A DNA stretch of 8,119 nucleotides, taken from contig JACETS010000117.1 of NCBI GenBank assembly GCA_013911195.1, positions 1 to 8,119 of the forward strand, in the 5' to 3' direction. Source of the stretch: Verrucomicrobiales bacterium. GTDB lineage: Bacteria; Verrucomicrobiota; Verrucomicrobiia; Verrucomicrobiales; DEV007. How positions within the stretch are numbered: the first letter of the stretch is position 1; each line of letters opens with the position of its first letter. The position numbers were made by a program, and so were the translations under genes. This document shows positions 6,707 through 8,119 of this stretch, piece by piece. Under the pieces are notes generated by a model, which saw only the letters and a program-made list of their open reading frames with translations, ran no database searches and was not told the DNA's origin.

Positions 6707-6946
6707 TTATTTAAGTAAATTAACAGCCCTGGATCGTTTGATCTCTCGAGTTATTTTTCTATGGATCTTAGCTGATACACCTGTCACTCGACGTGGTAAT
6801 ATTTTACCAGTGTCAGTGGTAAAAAGAGTAAGAACCTCTGGATTTTTGTAATCGATTTGCTCCACAGGTATATCTAAACGCCGACGAGGCATTTTACGAT
6901 TAGATTTCCTGAGATTGTATGCGCGCTGTTCGTTTTTAGGTTCCAT
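6707..6946 (-). CDS. rpsR: 30S ribosomal protein S18
   Basis: S18 binds 16S rRNA in the platform of the small ribosomal subunit as a partner of S6. The 79-residue protein has the family core: IDYKNPEVLTLF (31-42) followed by GKILPRRVTGVSAK (47-60) and the basic helix RKITREIKRSRA (63-74). It contains no cysteine, so it is the form without the CxxC zinc site found in some S18 proteins. The ATG start is supported by GAGG (minus strand, 6961-6958) with an 11-nt spacer; that site overlaps the last codons of rpmG, and only 8 bp separate the two genes, so translation is probably coupled. The rpsR gene is often found beside rpsF and rplI; here its partner is rpmG instead. Confidence 0.96.
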   Translation of the reverse strand: MEPKNEQRAYNLRKSNRKMPRRRLDIPVEQIDYKNPEVLTLFTTDTGKILPRRVTGVSAKIHRKITREIKRSRAVNLLK

Positions 6947-6954
6947 ATCAATAA

Positions 6955-7128
6955 TTACCTCAATTCACGATGAAGTGTTCTTTTTTTTAAGAACGGATTA
7001 TACTTCACTTTCTCCAAGCGGCCCGGCGTTCTTAAGCTTTTTTTATTTCGTGTTGTAACATACCTAGAGGGAGGAGCACCCTGTTCGCGTGCCTCTGTGC
7101 ATTCTAAAATAATTGTATCTCGAGCCAT
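6955..7128 (-). CDS. rpmG: 50S ribosomal protein L33
   Basis: L33 is a small protein of the large ribosomal subunit near the E site. Translating the minus strand from the ATG at 7128 gives 57 residues ending in TAA at 6955: it opens MARDTIILECTEA and contains RYVTTRNKKS (22-31), the L33 hallmark, then TPGRLEKVKYNPFLKK (34-49) and a terminal HRELR. Length is normal (50-58). It has a single cysteine (C10) and no CxxC pairs, so it is the zinc-free L33 type. The upstream 43-bp gap to the dksA-like gene has no terminator, and the rpsR ribosome site lies within its last codons, so the three genes probably form one transcript. No good Shine-Dalgarno precedes it. Confidence 0.96.
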   Translation of the reverse strand: MARDTIILECTEAREQGAPPSRYVTTRNKKSLRTPGRLEKVKYNPFLKKRTLHRELR

Positions 7129-7171
7129 TTCTTAGTAAATTTTTATGGGGGGAGTGATTCTAAACTCAAAG

Positions 7172-8020
7172 TTAACTTTTATCAAGTCCTGATCCTTCAT
7201 CCATGAAACCCATCATATTACTCCTGTCAGGGAGCCTTCTCCCCCCCCTTAAACCGCTTTCCTTTTCGATTTGAGCCTGACATTCAACTGTATAACGAGC
7301 AAAAGGAATTGCTTCAAGACGCGCATGAATAATCTTCTTTTTTGACATCTCACATACACCGTAAGTCCCATAATCAATTCTCTTAAGAGCTTCCTCAATT
7401 TCATGAAGCGCATCCTGCTCTTGAGAGAGAAGATTTAATGCAAAATCTCTATCATAGGCATCACTACCTGCATCAGCTTGATGCATACCAAATGCTGAAG
7501 AATCTCCACCATCAGCATCAGATCTTAAGTTTTCTCTAGCAACGCCTGCCATAGCATCAACCAAAGAATCTCTGAGATCTCTCAGTTTCTGCTGCTGTTT
7601 TATCTCAAAATTACTAAGTTTTAATGATTTTCTTAATTTTGGTCTAACTGGAATAGGAGGAATATCCTCTTCTTCTTCCTTTTTAGGAGCTGTAGCTCTT
7701 TTAACTAATTTCCTTGCAGGCGCTTTCTTTGCAGGCGCTTTCTTTTTAGCAACTTTTTTTGCAGGCGCTTTCTTTTTAGCTGCCTTCTTTGCAGGTGCCT
7801 TTTTTGCAGGCGCTTTCTTTTTAGCTGCCTTCTTTGCAGGGGCTTTCTTTTTAGCTGCCTTCTTTTTAGCTGCCTTCTTTTTAGCTGCCTTCTTTTTAGC
7901 TGCCTTCTTTGCAGGTGCCTTCTTTGCAGGTGCCTTCTTTGCAGGTGCCTTCTTTTTAGCTGCCTTCTTTGCAGGTGCCTTCTTTTTAGCTGCCTTCTTT
8001 TTAGCTAATTTCTTTGCCAT
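7172..8020 (-). CDS. DksA/TraR-family regulator with histone H1-like repeat tail
   Basis: A two-part protein of 282 residues. Residues 1-110 are almost only Lys, Ala and Pro: after MAKKLAKKK come 19 tandem pentapeptides (10-104) of two kinds, AAKKK and APAKK, resembling histone H1 or chlamydial Hc1/Hc2 tails. A short acidic and Pro-rich linker (114-125) follows. Residues about 130-240 form a DksA/TraR-type domain: a coiled-coil segment (135-196) with ADAGSDAYDRDFAL (172-185) at the tip, then the finger region YGVCEMS...RLEAIPFARYTVECQ. Against DksA the four ligand positions read C203, S206, T224, C227, so two cysteines are lost and classical zinc binding is doubtful. DksA proteins act in the RNA polymerase secondary channel with ppGpp; the tail probably binds DNA or RNA, which is inference. 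Downstream lie rpmG and rpsR. The ATG lacks a Shine-Dalgarno, and the frame stays open upstream to the window edge, so the start is uncertain. Confidence 0.9.
   Translation of the reverse strand: MAKKLAKKKAAKKKAPAKKAAKKKAPAKKAPAKKAPAKKAAKKKAAKKKAAKKKAAKKKAPAKKAAKKKAPAKKAPAKKAAKKKAPAKKVAKKKAPAKKAPARKLVKRATAPKKEEEEDIPPIPVRPKLRKSLKLSNFEIKQQQKLRDLRDSLVDAMAGVARENLRSDADGGDSSAFGMHQADAGSDAYDRDFALNLLSQEQDALHEIEEALKRIDYGTYGVCEMSKKKIIHARLEAIPFARYTVECQAQIEKESGLRGGRRLPDRSNMMGFMDEGSGLDKS
7709..7993 (-). repeat. 19-copy 15-bp tandem repeat in the dksA-like gene
   Basis: The repeat tail is encoded by 19 consecutive 15-bp units (285 bp). Nine are of the AAKKK class (one begins with Val) and ten of the APAKK class (the last reads APARK). 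Many units are identical at the base level, not just in protein: the plus strand shows TTCTTTTTAGCTGCC and TTCTTTGCAGGTGCC over and over. Units towards the tail's C-terminal end vary more (GGCGCT or GGGGCT in place of GGTGCC). The identity of third-codon positions points to recent duplication or gene-conversion-like homogenisation. Confidence 0.93.
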
Positions 8021-8047
8021 TTGAATAATTTTTTTTAAGAAAATTGC

Positions 8048-8076
8048 CTTACTCCTTTTAGATTTAAAATTGTCAA
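8048..8076 (-). promoter_or_regulatory. weak candidate promoter for the dksA-like gene
   Basis: On the minus strand TTGACA (8076-8071) is a perfect -35 hexamer. At 17 nt the -10 position reads AGTAAG, only three of six matches. Transcription would start near 8041, about 20 nt before the ATG. The poor -10 and a competing reading of the same bases (AAGGAG as a ribosome site) keep confidence low. Confidence 0.24.
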
Positions 8077-8119
8077 TAATTGGTAGTTTTGATCCAAAGA
8101 TTTCAGACGCAATTCTTAG

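Noticed and set aside
6663..6851. 62-codon plus-strand open frame
   Set aside because: Antisense to rpsR, and it also runs through the terminator hairpin.
7709..7993. The regular repeats as a CRISPR array
   Set aside because: Units are 15 bp, contiguous, lack unique spacers and keep an open reading frame coding for Lys/Ala/Pro pentapeptides.

Overview
The window is AT-rich chromosomal DNA (about one third G+C by eye) from a free-living, probably Gram-negative bacterium. It encodes ordinary housekeeping and biosynthetic functions. The best guess at lineage is the PVC superphylum, most likely a marine, low-GC verrucomicrobium of the Opitutae/Puniceicoccales type. This rests on remembered resemblance of the L33 sequence, on a DksA/TraR-type protein with a long Lys/Ala/Pro histone-H1-like N-terminus, and on the style of the M23 peptidase. 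It is inference, not a database result. Shine-Dalgarno sequences are weak or absent before most genes; recognisable ones precede the M23 peptidase, rpsR and, more weakly, uppP.

Layout. 1-202: AT-rich, non-coding DNA downstream of moeA. 203-1393 (-): moeA, molybdopterin molybdenumtransferase, with a candidate extended -10 promoter at 1472-1480. 1561-1650 (+): a complete tRNA-Ser(GCU) with encoded CCA. 1668-2204 (-): a DUF2062 membrane protein. 2262-3050 (+) and 3084-4022 (+): uppP (undecaprenyl-diphosphatase) followed after 33 bp by an exported M23 metallopeptidase with a very basic tail, a likely two-gene cell-wall unit. 4035-5606 (-): cimA, (R)-citramalate synthase, converging on the peptidase gene with 12 bp between the stops. 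5813-6595 (-): folE2, GTP cyclohydrolase IB. 6707-6946 and 6955-7128 (-): rpsR (S18) and rpmG (L33), tightly coupled and followed by a candidate intrinsic terminator. 7172-8020 (-): a DksA/TraR-family regulator carrying 19 tandem pentapeptides.

How the genes fit together. UppP regenerates undecaprenyl phosphate, the lipid carrier for peptidoglycan precursors, and the M23 enzyme cuts finished peptidoglycan, so the pair acts at the two ends of wall metabolism. CimA makes isoleucine precursors from pyruvate. FolE2 starts folate/deazapurine synthesis. MoeA finishes molybdenum cofactor. The dksA-like, rpmG and rpsR genes form a probable growth and translation operon.

The most notable item is the DksA-like protein: a repeat tail resembling histone H1 or chlamydial Hc1/Hc2, joined to a DksA fold in which two of four zinc-finger cysteines are replaced. 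The same strand block (folE2, rpsR, rpmG, dksA-like) consists of protein versions that lack the classical cysteine zinc sites. This may reflect zinc economy or simply the lineage's default alleles. No CRISPR array, insertion sequence, phage gene or defence system was seen.
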